From: Isoetes taiwanensis
Lineage: Eukaryota; Streptophyta; Lycopodiopsida; Isoetales; Isoetaceae
Direction of reading: 5' to 3'
Length of the DNA: 64,000 bases
Assembly: GCA_021234155.1 (NCBI GenBank)
Contig: JAJEKV010000879.1
Coordinates: 1 to 64,000 of the forward strand
The notes beneath the pieces are model-generated. The model was not told where the DNA came from, searched no databases, and worked only from the letters and a program-made list of their open reading frames with translations. Shown one piece after another: positions 20,770 to 33,200 of this stretch. Every line of letters starts with the position of its first letter. The first letter of the stretch is position 1. The position numbers were made by a program, and so were the translations under genes.

Positions 20770-23700
20770 TTTCTTTTGCCATTCCTATAATGTGGCCGAA
20801 ATGTAAAATGTTATATTTATATTTACAAGAAGGCCGCCGCGAACGTTTCTCTTCACCAACTTATCACGTCCAGTCCAGTGCAAAGGCCACCTTGTGTTGT
20901 ATATACGATGCAAAAGTTAAGGTTTCGCACCCTTGGAGGAGAATATGCAATGTTTTTTATGGTTGGAGATTCTTTCTACATTTGTGGGAACTGCATATTC
21001 AAACACTTTATTAGGGAGTTGATATCGCCTATTGTGTTCCTAACATCTCAAGCCAAGTTGGATTTAATTCCATTATATTGTGTTCGTCACAACTCAAGTC
21101 ATATTGGATTTAATTATGTGCATCAATATAGTAGGAAATTGTGGTTTGTGAATTTTCGCCTTTCTTCTATGGGCCCCGTGGACGAGTGCTTCATTTATAG
21201 TAATCACTAATTTATTGGATAGCAAAGTTGATGATCGATGTAGTAAAAACAATTGTGATGATATCTAATCTTTTACAAAGATATACCTTCTAATATTGTT
21301 GGTCTATCTCACAATTTATTTTGTGGACTTGTTTAGGAATTAGGGATGGAATAAGTGATATCCTTGTCAAAATGTGCATGGCCTCCACTAAGCGCTTAGT
21401 GAGGTAGAAAAAGGTGTGCATGTCCTAGATTTTGGATGGTGTACACCCACATAATTTAGTTGTAAGAACATGTTAGGCATTAAACTAATGTTGTGTCATT
21501 GCAATTTTATTCATTTGAAATCTCCGGTCATTTTTTTTTTTTGAAAAAGGCGCCATGTTTACCCAAATATAAATCCGCTAGTGCATTTGTGTAAGCTTCA
21601 TCGCACTTCAAGTTTCCAAAACCGCCAAAATTGGGCACAAATAGTCAATATAAAAACATAATGATATTTTACACTTCTTGGTCAAGAACAATTTTGAAGT
21701 CAACCGGACACAATCCATCGACTCATCACCGTTTTAAACCCAAGTGGAGAATCCCATTAACTAGGGAAAGAGAATAGAGCTGCATTTAAGTATTGGAGTT
21801 GTAACTATGGCCTAAAAGCACCATTGCCCTGTCTCAAGCAAGCATAAAAGAAACAAAAGTAGCACTACTAACTATATGATACCTCTGTGTGATTGATAAC
21901 AAACAGACCTTTGAAGAATAAACTCTCCCTTGATGGCTCATGGAAATCCTTAGCATATCAATAGATCTTGATCATGGATGTGCAGAAAAGAAACCAGAAA
22001 AGAGCATTAAAGAGTGATAATTTTTCTCCGGTCCACCTTCATAACCCTTTGAGAAGAAACAAAAGCTATCTCTCTTGGCTTTTCTAGGCCTTCCTTTGAA
22101 AGGAAATACCCCGGGGAAGAAGATGCCCGGTGCAAGCTCGGCTTGTTTAATGGTGGGTTATAGAGGTACATATTTTTCATCTCGATGCGACTACATTGTC
22201 TTCTCATTGTGTCTTTTGTTTTAGAGGTAATTTTACCTTTCTACGATATTTTTTACATGGCATTTGTTGGGATGGGAAGAATAGTTATTCTAGTCTCTTT
22301 TTTCTTACTTCTTCGTAGTAGAGTGCCTCAAGGAATTCAAGAACTCGATTACCTATCCAAGGAGAGCGCCGGGATTGGGATTTTTCACAACTCCTCTCGG
22401 CTGCTATCTGTAATTGAAATGGCGAGAATGCTTGCATCCTTAAAAAAAAGGAAGTGTATGCTCTTAGCCTCTCATCACGCAGCCTCGTTGGTACTTTTCC
22501 TCAGGGTTTGGAGAAATGCACCAGCCTAACAGATGCAAATCCGGCTTGGAAGGGGCAAATCCGGCTGGGAAGGAGTAGCTACTATTTACCATCCATCCTG
22601 CCAGTGGTCGAAATGAGCAAATCGGCCCTCTTGGCCTCCTCCATATGCAAAAGAGCCCGTGAAGATCCGGTTCTTAATGCGTTTCGACCGATGGCGCTCT
22701 TCCCGCTGACCCCTTTCTAGGCGGTGAACTGTGAATGGTGCCCTGAACTTTATGGATTCCTTTGTAATCTAGGCCAAGGCAAAGTGGCAATGGCATAGAA
22801 GCTAGAAACCAAAACACAAGGCATTGAAACAAACCAAGCTCGATTTGTCCACCTGCGTCTCGCCATAGTTTTTTGCCGAATTTAAATATGCTTGCCATAT
22901 TCAAAACGACCTTTGGAACCATTTAAGGCATGATACTATCTGAGTCGGGCGGTTAAGGCCTTGCAAACCTTTAAGCATCTACTCCGGCTTGGGAGCCATG
23001 CCTCGTACAAAACCTTGTATCCAAACCTTGTATCCAACACCACGATCACGCATTTTTTCCCTCTTTTATCTGCATATACTTGTTTAATAGGTTGATTAAG
23101 CGTGAAGCGTGCTTTTTCAATGAATTGGCGTTTTCCGGTGTCTATTCTTTATTGTGTGCTATCTTGAGGATCTGCCAAATAGTATTTGTAGAAGATGACA
23201 GTAAATTATGCCGGACATTGACACATAAAAAATAGCGAATCTTTTTTGAAGAATCCCCTAGTATGTACTTCCAAATTTCTATCCAGAAAATTTCTGACCA
23301 TACGGATTGATAGGAGGAAACAGGGTTTTCTTCCAAATTTCATGCTATTGTTTCCTCCGAGAGGTACCTCTTAATGGCATTCATGCTGGGGCCGCAAAGC
23401 CAGGAATCAGGCTGGATTCTAATTGGGCATCCCGCTATGCCATCCGATGGAAGGGCAGCCAAAGACAAAGATCAAGTATGCGGTAACTCTAAGCGAGGAA
23501 CCGACAAAAGAGTAATGCCCCGGAGGAAGCCGGGATGCTCCCACATCAAAATGGCATTGCCGTCTCATTTCGGTGCACAAATCTCTGATTCTGATGCACA
23601 AATCTCTCGAAAAAAAGGGCAGCGTCGCATCCTTTGCTTCAAAGCAAAGCTTTCTGAAGAATCTCCCACTTGCTTCAAAGCAAAGCTTTCCTCCCAAAAT

Positions 23701-24295
23701 ATGGTCATTTTTTAGTCTTTAGGTTCCATATACAGGTGTCAATACCAGAGCTGCTCAAAGAAATATTACACCCTCAAACAAAAAATAAGACTGCATTATA
23801 TATGTTAGGATAACATAAGGTTTCCAATGGTGTGATTGGGCTATTCGTATGTGGAATGGTATTTTGATGACGGTGGCAAGGGTGATTCGAAACCCTAGAA
23901 TATTGGGCTGCATCTGGAGTTCGGATGCCCGGTTGGTCAAACCGGTGAGTTCTTCCTTGGGTGCTCCAGGATGGCGGAGCTACCTCGATGTGTCGCGCCC
24001 GTGTTTTTCTTTTTTTGTAGTTCTGGATAAGCTAGGGTCGGGTTCGTTGGCGGTGAGCGGAGGTGGAGTGTTCTGGAAGGGGAGATAGGTAAACCAGCCG
24101 TGTTGTTTTCTGTGGCTTTGTTTTTGTTTGTGGTTTTCTGCCATGTCTATGAAGAGGGCAATGAAAGGGAAAAGAGTCCCCGTTGTTCTCGCCTCGGTTT
24201 TGTGAGCCACATTTTGAATCTGAGTTCTTCCAATTCCCAAGAGAATGGTCGTGATTTTTGTGCTGAGCGGACTGGAATCTCATAGATGTTAGTGT
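20770..24295. other. O-fucosyltransferase upstream region, then unrecognised sequence
   Basis: The first few hundred bases should contain the promoter and 5' UTR of the gene ending its first exon at 20769. Beyond that I see only short frames. A weak possible LINE-type zinc-binding stretch occurs on the minus strand at 23142-23336 (IFWIEIWKYILG, KKIRYFLC), not strong enough to call. A 38-bp-offset duplication around CTTGCTTCAAAGCAAAGCTT lies at 23632 and 23670, and GATTCTGATGCACAAATCTC-like short repeats lie nearby. Confidence 0.4.
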
Positions 24296-25159
24296 CACCT
24301 TAGGTCTGATGTGCCCATGAGCTTTTATGATGGTCTTGTGGGATTTTGCAATCGGAGGTGTGTTGCTGGAGCTATGGCCATGGAACGTGGTGCTCTTGTA
24401 AATCATTTGCATTGTAAGGCTGTGTTTAGAGCCCGTTTTTAAAAGTCCTAGGCCATGAATGATGCCATAAAAAAAAATTAATTGGGTTTGTAAGCCTCCT
24501 GGTGTGATATTGGTGTGTAAAGCCTTGAAGAACACTCGTCTTCATTGTTTTGAGGGTATGGTTGGGTATTTTATGAAGGATGTGGGAAAGGTTCATTATG
24601 TCTGCCATCTTCATAATGTGAGTGAGGCTACCATCGAGAAAGGTAAGGATTTGTATTTGAGATGGGGAGCTGGTGATACGAAAAACTTAGTTGTTCTTGA
24701 TAACAAAACTTGTTGAATCGAGCTGCCCATTTTGTTAACTATCATGGGAACCGTAGATTGACTGCAACAAAACTTGTTGAATCGAGCTGCCCATTTTGTT
24801 AACTATCATGGGAACAAGTAGAGATTTGCTAGCTTGTTGTTTACACCGGCGAATGATTCGCTCAAAAATTTACATTGTCCAGTTCTTGGATTATCCCTTC
24901 CAATATTGCCCATATTAATGAGCACCGTGTCCGGGCTGCATGGAGGGTGCTGCTGAATCCTTCTCACTGCATGCCATCAGATATGAGGACAATTTTGTTT
25001 GGGCTGCCAGCAGGTTTTGTGCCTGTGGAGCGGAATGGGCCTGGGAGGAGGCAGTATTGGGATGATGCCATTCCTATAGCGCAATCCTGTATTAATCAGC
25101 TGGTAGGATGTGAAAGCCTGCCAAACCCGACCGGAAAATTGCTGTTTTATCATAGATAA
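24296..25159 (+). pseudogene. Replitron-like HUH endonuclease (Rep) remnant
   Basis: Three pieces in the plus direction look like one Rep-type protein. 24296-24440 reads FYDGLVGFCNRRC, then AMERGALVNHLHCKAVF, in which HLH is an HUH-type motif. 24504-24716 reads FEGMVGYFMKDVGKVHY, a tyrosine/lysine motif like the Y-xx-K of HUH endonucleases, then SEATIEKGKDLYLR and GAGDTKNLVVL. 24875-25159 reads HRVRAAWRVLLNPSHCMPSD and RTILFGLP. From memory this order matches the Rep proteins of Replitrons, HUH transposons described from green algae and other eukaryotes. Frames are broken between the pieces, and a 64-bp tandem duplication interrupts the protein at 24703-24815, so it is inactive. The alternative is a related Rep-like family. 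Confidence 0.6.
24703..24815. repeat. 64-bp-offset tandem duplication in the Rep pseudogene
   Basis: AACAAAACTTGTTGAATCGA, then GCTGCCCATTTTGTTAACTA, occurs from 24703 and again from 24767. Confidence 0.85.
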
Positions 25160-25660
25160 CTTAACCAAACATATCCATATCATACACTATCAAAAAGATC
25201 TCGGAGAGAGCTTTCCAACGCAATAAAAATCATCTCAAACAGAGCTCTGGATCAAAAGTTATGATAAGAAATGTGTTGCCGGCGGGGAAACTGCACTACA
25301 TGCGCCCTTCAAGCCCTTCCTGTGCCCATTATGCACCACACACAAAAAAAAAAAGGGCTTTTGTTGTGAGCCATTGTTGTTGACCATTATGCACCACACT
25401 GCACAAAAAGGGCTTTTGTTGTGAGCCATTGGTTGTTGACCATTATGCACCACACGCACAAAAAGGGCTTTTGTTGTGAGCCATTGGTTGTTGACCATTG
25501 AAAAAAAAAAAAAAAAGGCTAAAATCAATGGCTCGGAAATGGTGCACTCTAAATATGCGCATTAGTACATCCATTTGAATACATCACGAAATCATAGGAA
25601 AACCTTAGTGAAAAGCGAACAAAAACACAAAGAAAACCCCCTATTATTATACTACATATT
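25077..25660 (+). repeat. Direct repeat, copy 1: 3' end of the Replitron-like element
   Basis: This 584-bp block begins inside the last coding piece of the Rep pseudogene (ATAGCGCAATCCTG) and ends in CTACATATT at 25660. It matches 26644-27219 throughout, including AACTTAACCAAACATATCC, GAGAGAGCTTTCCAAC and CATCACGAAATCATAGG. Since it includes the Rep C-terminus, the second copy is a 5'-truncated or internally deleted relative, and CTACATATT probably marks the shared 3' boundary. Confidence 0.8.
25324..25500. repeat. Minisatellite, about 55-bp unit, three copies
   Basis: The unit contains ATGCACCACAC, CAAAAAGGGCTTTTGTTGTG, AGCCATTG(G)TTGTTGACCATT. The same unit is present three times at 26890-27070 in the second copy of the direct repeat, so the array predates the duplication. 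AAAAGGGCTTTT-like arms can form small hairpins. Confidence 0.85.
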
Positions 25661-25663
25661 ATT

Positions 25664-26179
25664 ATCCCCCAACACATAACAACCATTGACATTAACAACC
25701 AACACATAACTACCATTGACATTAATTAACACAACCATTGGGTCCAACACATTTAAATTAAAATCCCCTTAAACCCCCTTTGGTTTGGGTGCATATTCAC
25801 ACGAGGGGTGATTCGGCTCCCGCAAGACATTGGATAGGCATATTCACCCCTTATTCCTTAATCTACATGCACGTAAAGTTCCTCGTTTGTAGGGTATGCA
25901 AGTACAAAATTTCTCAGATCTTTGTATAACAAGATTCGAAAAAATACTATAAGATTTCAAGCGAAATACTATATGGTGTTGATTTCAGTATGTGCAAAAA
26001 AATACAATTATGAGGGCTCTCGGCGCCCCTACGTCACCCCGCGGTGAATATGCACCCAAACCAAAGGGGGTTTAAGGGGATTTTAATTTAAATGTGTTGG
26101 ACCCAATGGTTGTGTTAATTAATGTCAATGGTAGTTATGTGTTGGTTGTTAATGTCAATGGTTGTTATGTGTTGGGGAT
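25664..26179. mobile_element. Foldback element with about 136-bp inverted arms
   Basis: 25664-25800 and 26045-26179 are nearly perfect inverted copies. The left arm begins ATCCCCCAACACATAAC and ends TTTGGGTGCATATTCAC; the right arm is the reverse complement. The loop of about 244 bp has no reading frame of note. Each arm contains two copies of CAACACATAAC(A/T)ACCATTGACATT. The left arm starts within four bases of the 3' boundary of the Replitron-like repeat at 25660. I could not identify a clear target duplication. Confidence 0.8.
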
Positions 26180-26643
26180 TTAATTTTATATGTTGGATGT
26201 TAATGGTTTGTGTTGCAAAAAAAATTTTTTGCCCCTTAGGGGCCTTAGGGACCCCGGCGTGACAAAAATTTTAGAATTCAAATTAGAAAAAACTAGAATT
26301 CATTTGAGGCTTTTCATCATTGTAGCTTTTGAATTTCATCACAATAAAACAAATAGAGCATAAGTAAAAGTTACCATAAAAGATAGAGCAGATTGATCCC
26401 ATTATTGCGAAAGTCATAAAGTTTGTAACACCCATATACAAACATTTTCAACTGGAATTTAACAAACGACCTTTGGCCTCCATGGATTCTTGTGGTGAGA
26501 AACCAAAGTGGGAAACTTTTACGCTTTGTTAGCACAAGGATCTAGAAGCTTTGGAATTTGCTTAATAACCGCCTCAAAATCTAAAAATGCATGGTAATAA
26601 TTTTTTGCAAGCTTCATTGAAATGATCCATAAAACAATATCCA
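26180..26643. other. No gene recognised
   Basis: This linker lies between the foldback element and the second Replitron-like 3' end. It contains the short inverted motif CCCCTTAGGGGCC and AT-rich sequence. Confidence 0.4.
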
Positions 26644-27219
26644 ATAGCACAATCTGTATTATTAATCACCGGTAGGATGTAAAAGCTTACCAAACCCGGC
26701 CAAAAATTTTCTGTTTTAGCATAGATAACTTAACCAAACATATCCATATCATACACTATCAAAAAGATCTGGGAGAGAGCTTTCCAACATAATAAAAATC
26801 ATCCAAAAGCAGAGCTCGGATCAAAAGTTATGATAAGAAATGTGTTGCGGGCGGGAAACCGCACTACATGCGCCCTTCAAGCCCCTTCATATGCCCATTA
26901 TGCACCACACACACAAAAAGAGGGCTTTTGTTGTGAGCCATTGGTTGTTGACTATTATGCACCACAGGGCACAAAAAAGGGCTTTTGTTGTGAGCCATTG
27001 GTTGTTGACTATTGCACCACACGCGCAAAAAATGGCTTTTTGTTGTGAGCCATTGGTTGTTGACCATTGAAAAAAAAGGCTAAAATCAATGGCAGAAATG
27101 GTGCACTCTAGATGTATGCATTAGTACATCCATTTGAATACATCACGAAATCATAGGAAAACCTTAGTGAAAAGCGTACAAAAACACAAAGAAAACCCCC
27201 TGTTATTATGCTACATATT
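26644..27219 (+). repeat. Direct repeat, copy 2: second Replitron-like 3' end
   Basis: It matches 25077-25660 from ATAGC(A/G)CAATC to CTACATATT and contains three minisatellite units at 26890-27070. The sequence upstream of 26644 does not resemble the Rep coding region, so only the 3' part of a second element is here. Confidence 0.8.
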
Positions 27220-28903
27220 GATGATATGATGGCCCAGATCGATATCATTCTGGTAAGGGACTCGCAAAGGATACACAAAATTGTCGACTACCAGAGAACT
27301 TTCATTTACAAACCTAGGCGACGAGAAAAATTGTTGTGCAGAATCACGAATCACGTAGATGCATCATGGAGATGAGCAGAATGTGTACTCTACCATGGAT
27401 AGATGAAGATAGCATGGGTCTAGCAAAAGAGAGGCTCAAGCCAACAAAATAGTACAATTGCTATGCTAGAATGTAGAAGGTCAAAAAAAGTGAAATCTAA
27501 GTCGAAGGGAGGTTACAGTCAAGGGTACAGAGGAGATGGAGGACAAGAGAGCCAAAGATGGGGTGGAATGCAATAAGGTTAGCTAAAAAACAAAGTGATG
27601 AAAAATGGAAATTGAAAAAAAAAAAAAAAAAGTAGCAGCAAAGGCAAATGTAACAAATATCTAGAGAACATGTTAATACCTCCTTTCAATACATGGAGCG
27701 AAACAATTATTGGAACCCATTAGATCAGAAAACCCAGAAAAAGAACGTGAAAACCACTTTGAAACATGAAAAAAAGAGCATATTGCATATTCTTATCCAG
27801 AGAATTCAGTGTAAAAAATTCGTAACAAATATCCAATTTCAATAAAGTAAAAAATCATCAAATGTATATAAAAGATGCATGTATCTTGGTAAAATTAAGT
27901 AAGGCACTATATGATGTATAGAAATGATTTTATAGATATCGACCCAAGATATGCCTAATCAAGGGAACATAGAATAATATGCACAAGAGGTGGAAACTTA
28001 CTTAGACAACCCTTTTTCTTCAGGAAAACCAAATTATTAAAAGGGAAAAGCCTCCAAAATTAGGTAGAATTACTGCTTAGCAATGTGAATGTATCTCTAG
28101 GGCATGAATGACAACAAATGGCAATCCAAGCTACACTTTGAGGAAAATGAAAATGTTTGTTAAAGACCAAAATACCATAAGAACTCCAGAATAACAAACA
28201 TACGACAATGACTAACCTAAAATATATAAAAATGCTATGATAAGTACCCATACACATTCCGATGGCAAACCAAATAGCCACCAGAAGCAATATGCAAAAA
28301 ACTTACGAAACGACGTCACCAAAACCATAAACAAGTGACTTCAAGTAAAAATTATCAAAGAAATAGAAACAACTCAAAATGCATACATGTAATGGAAAGT
28401 ATACTTGTAGCCAATAGGGTACAGAGCAATCACGGTCCCTACTTACAACTCTCAAAACAGGAAAAAGAAGCACATGATATGAAGAGGGACAATGTAGATG
28501 AAAAGCACATAATGCATGATGGATGCGACCGACTGATGTCCAAAACAAGAAGTCACTGAATATTCTTTGGCATAACAAGATGTCATAAAGAATGGAAAAG
28601 CGAAGTCAGTGTTAAGCTAATAATGAGAATGAGAAAGCTAAACCAAAAATAGTATACTAAAGTCAAATTCAAGGGTAGGGTTAGAAGGATAACTTGAAGA
28701 AAACAAGATGTTAAGAAACAAAGTAGCCTTAGGCCTAACAAAATGTCATAAACAAGGGAAAAGCAAAGGCAGTGTTAACCAAAGTTATTGTGAAGGGTAG
28801 AATGGAAGTATAATTTTAACCTTTGGCCTCCACTATTATTGCATACTATTAGGAATTCAATCTTAGAGCACAAATGACTGTGAATCAGAGAAAAAAGAGA
28901 GCA
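27220..28903. other. No gene recognised; possibly a 5' LTR
   Basis: This is AT-rich sequence with short frames only. Because a primer binding site starts at 28905, sequence directly upstream ending in AGAGAGCA should be the end of a 5' LTR. Its start could not be located, and I could not match it to sequence after 29178. Confidence 0.4.
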
Positions 28904-29177
28904 TTGGTATCAGAGCGCGTTGGATCTTTGGGTGTGTTGACATTGATTTACAGATTACAGGTTGGATCCTTAGCTACTGAGATGGTGTATCATAGATCAA
29001 ATTGAGGTAAGCGTTCTTCTCGTGGTATGTTCAGTAAGATGGATAGTAGTTATGCTTCTAAGGTGAAGTTTTGGTTTGAGTTAAAGTTGTGCTGGATTTG
29101 AGACATTTGAATTATAGAATGCTTCAGTAAATCCATAATGACCCATGAGGACATGGGTTAAATTTAGAAGGAGAGAC
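28904..29177 (+). mobile_element. Internally deleted LTR retrotransposon: PBS to PPT in 273 bp
   Basis: TGGTATCAGAGC at 28905-28916 is the usual plant primer binding site complementary to initiator methionine tRNA. Only about 260 bp later a purine-rich tract (AGAAGGAGAGA at 29166-29176) precedes TGTAACGATC at 29178, a typical 3' LTR start. Gag and pol are missing, so this is a deletion derivative that depended on another element's proteins. The piece before the tract resembles the very end of a gypsy pol region and its flank. Confidence 0.6.
28905..28916 (+). promoter_or_regulatory. Primer binding site (initiator tRNA-Met type)
   Basis: The sequence TGGTATCAGAGC is preceded by GAGCAT, so the 5' LTR would end in CA at 28903 with one spacer base. 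Confidence 0.75.
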
Positions 29178-30200
29178 TGTAACGATCTTGGCCACTTGAT
29201 GGGCCAGTATACATATGACATGCATGCAAGATGGAACATGCATGCAAGATAGAACATGCATGGAAGATGAAACATGCATGCAGCATGGAGAGCATATAAG
29301 AAAGAGTTTTTGGAGAGCTTAGTGGAGATTGTAGACGTGAAGGTTTTTGCAAGAGTTTGCAAAGCAAGAAAGCAGAGGAGACATCAAGGAGGCAAAACCT
29401 TGGAGATCACGTCATGGGCTGCATCAATCATCATTTTCTTTCAGGTGGGGTTTTGTTGTGGATTTAAATTGAGGTTTCAAATGTTGCCATAGTTAGATTT
29501 GCATATGTTCTTGAGCTGAGGAATAGTTTGGATTTGCATCATGTTTGTTTCTTCTCTTGACTTTTCAAGGAATTATTCATGTGTAATTTGTATCTATCGT
29601 GATGTAGTAGCTATTAAGAATGGTAGGGATTTTCTAAGATGTTATGCCCATAATGTATACGGAGCTAAAAGTTAAGGAATGAGCATGAGATTTGCAAAGG
29701 CCATATATAAAGGAAGGTCAACGTCATGCAAGATGTATCAAGCATAAGGACATTTATAAGTGTCCCTTATAGCATGTGAAATGCATTGAATCAACTGCCG
29801 TGAATGTAAGATTATGACGACTAACTATCTTAATAGAAAGGTAGTATGGGCAAAATGTGAATCATCGATAAGAAATATTGCAGTGTCTTGGAAGCCTGGG
29901 GCTTGGTAGCATAACGAAATTATTTGATGTTCTTATGAAGTATAAGGCTATTTGTCTATTGAAGAAAGAGTTGGATGACCATGGAAGCAATCTAGATACT
30001 TTTGCAAACACTAATCTTAAATAATAACCGCAAGGGAAAGATATAAAGACATCAAAGTATTCAATGAAAAGGAGGATGCTAAAGTATGATGGTTTGTTGT
30101 TAAAAAGATTTTGCATGGAACATTTCCTTCTATAAATGTTCAAATTGTTAGTTGTTCCATGTTGCATTTACATTGCCAAGCACACACAGGAAGCACAGGA
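29178..30200 (+). mobile_element. 3' LTR of the deleted element (right end not resolved)
   Basis: It begins TGTAACGATCTTGGCC, followed by repeats of CATGCATGCAAGAT(A/G)GAACATG at 29220-29290. 29377-29460 matches the first 85 bases of the window. The end is a guess; no CA-terminal pairing with the 5' LTR was found. Confidence 0.4.
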
Positions 30201-33200
30201 TCGTAATACATGAACTTTGTAGTTGTAACGTTCTTGTGGTTCGTTTAGTTCCAAGTCTACACATCAACCATACAATTCTAATAGAAGATGTGATTTTATT
30301 TGTAAATGACGTTGCATTTCAATAATTAGTTGGATTTGAAATCATTTCTTCAAGGTCTCCTATGGATATTTCTTCTTGTAGGTCTCCTATGAATTCCTAT
30401 AGTTTCTAAGTTTGAGTTACATAAATGTAGTAGGAAGATTTAATGACCCAAGGAAATGTCAATAGGCAAATTCCAAAATCCGACCTCAAGGAAATGTCAA
30501 GCACTTCACCTCATATATGCCAATAAGAAAATTCCAAAATTTGACCTATATGCAGACATAAATTATGGGATATTAATGGGATTATGTATGGGGCTTAAAA
30601 AAATATTCAATCAAATTGTGTCCATCTTTTGAGATAGTATATATTTGTCGAGTCTAATAGACTATGGCATCTGCCTAACATTTATGTCTAAGCAAAAGGT
30701 TATGACAAATATCTGCTAGTTGAGTCGGTCTACTTAAACGAACAAAAAAATAAGCTACGACATAGGGCGCTGATAGAAAATAGTAGCGACACCATATTCC
30801 AGCAAGATAAATTTAAAAAGCAAGACATCAAAAGTGAGGTGATCCATTGATGAAGCATCCATATCTTCAAGGTGTCAGCACTTTTTGCGTAGGCTTATTC
30901 ACACTAATATGTTTGATTTAAAAAGGTTTAGTGTTAGACATGCACCTTTCTTTGCCCTGCACCCTGCTCTGCCCTAGTTAAAGTTTCACGCACCCTGAGA
31001 ATACCCAAATACATTTGGTCGAGGCAAGCCTATTCCTTCCCTGTTCCAAAGAGAATCTAGGCCAGCCAATTAAACAAAGTGAAGACTAATATAGTTGGCT
31101 TTTATTTTGAAAATTTCATCTGATCCTATATCAAGAAATCAACACCTTTAACTTAACAATAAATTGGCGCGATAATCCACAGCTTAGAAGCAAAATAACA
31201 TACAACAAAGTAGATTAGAGATCCAGCAAAGAAGATGATTTCTCGATCAATACAATAGTTGAAATATCCATAGGCAGAGATCCTAACATTGCATTGCCCC
31301 ATATTAAGCAATGGCAAGCTAATTCATGAACAGATCTATGCAACACGGAGGCAATGCAAATTAGATATGCACAGACATGTACCTGATACTAAAACATTAA
31401 ACATGTTGCACTACAACCACTTTTCTTGCATATTTGGATGACACTAACCAAATTGTTGCACTGATTCTATAATAAGCATTCTGGATGCAAGAGGAGTAGA
31501 GAACTGCCATGGAGGGGTCCACAAAAGCTTCAATCTTGCCAATTTAAAGTCTCTGTAGCATATGAACATCCACCATGTTGCAGAGCAGAATTTCATCCTA
31601 GAATTGAAGATGGCTAAAGTGAGAAATGTCATTTAAAAGGACATTTAGTAGCAAACCTTGAGAAAGATCAAATAGCAAACCATGTTCTTATGTCCTGCCT
31701 AGGAAAGCTTGCCAGCTAGTAATTTAGTTTTATGAAGAATCTAAGGATATTCAATGATGTATGCTGTTGTAGAATTCTGGAGAAAATCTAAAATGCCAAT
31801 GCATAAATTAATCAAAAATATATGCAAGTAAATGTACCATAGAGCAAAATCAAGACCTTGTGCCAAATTAGATAGCAAGAATAATTCATAACACAGGATA
31901 CTCTATTAACATTACAACTAACTCGAGCTTCTAGCATGATCATGAAAGTGCTCATCTGGACTTTTACAAAACCCTAAAAAGATGGAACGCTAAATCAAAT
32001 GGATGGAGCATTAACATCTCTACAAAACCATTGCAGACCAAATCCTTTGCTAAGAATTACCTAATTGCTTCAGAACCTGCAAGAATGCATGTCAACTAAG
32101 GTCTGCATAGTTAATGTACTCAGTGCTGCTGTTCATCTCAATAACAATACCATCTCTTGAATATAAATACTGCACAAACAAAAGAAACATGGGGACACAA
32201 TCTTAAATTGTGCAGACGGGCCTGTAATATATGTATGCCAGCTATGTTGTGATTTCATGCTAACTTACTCAAAATACATCGCAATTTGGGATGATATAGC
32301 CTTCCAGCTCCCCAATCTATGCTGTGATTTCTTCATGCTAAGTGCTACAACAGGCCCATAGAACACAACACATTAAGTGAAATTGAAGGAGCGCAACATG
32401 TTCATACTTATAATCAAGCTTCGAAGGATTTGGTAGGCACATGCTGAACTCCATCCTACCAAATTGTCCGGAAAGAAAGTTAAGTTTCAAGTATAAGAAA
32501 TGAAATTGGGAAAGGTGACATGAGTATTGAAAGCCCAATTACACAATGTTGTTCTTGTTAGATATAAATGGCAACTTGTAACAATTAATTCTATCTACTC
32601 TGTGGAAATTTGGGGACTCTGAACCAAAATCAGGCACACAAACCCATCATACTGCTCCATGGTTACATATTTTTGGAGATGTTGATCTAGAAGCTTCAAC
32701 ATTGGTTTGTACACTCAGCAGGTGAGTTGAATTGATGTATATTCTAGAGAACATAGAATTAGACGGCATACCTTGCCTGACATGTTTGCAAGGTGATTCC
32801 AGTCCCCACCTCTTTTACATTGTTTGTTGAGCATCTCTACATTTAAAAAGTGTCTGACTTAAATTAGTAAAGAATCAAATGAAATATAAAGTCTCACACA
32901 TCAAAGTTTACAATGACAACTTGGAGCTGAGGAGCCAAAGTAATAACCAAGCCTTTCCAAACCTTTCCTAGTTCGTTGTGTTTCTATAAATTCATCAAAA
33001 ATACAACTTATTGGACCAAGAAATCAAATAAATAGTTTCTTGCTACCTCCTATTGCTGCATCTAAATATACCACCTGAAGAACTGAAGAAAGATAAAGAG
33101 AGAAAAGACCAGTAGAATGCAATTACATATTTCTTTTGAGGTTGTAGAGCTTCAATTCAGCTCAATGACAGGATGCCACTGCAGATTTAGCTCTCTAGCC

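Noticed and set aside
25259-25528. Repeat-containing protein from the minisatellite frames
   Set aside because: The frame is a translation of the 55-bp repeat and is present in both strands and frames; no start context or conservation pattern.
25077-27219. LTR pair of a retrotransposon
   Set aside because: The first copy contains the end of the Rep coding region, there is no primer binding site or purine tract next to the copies, and no TG/CA ends.
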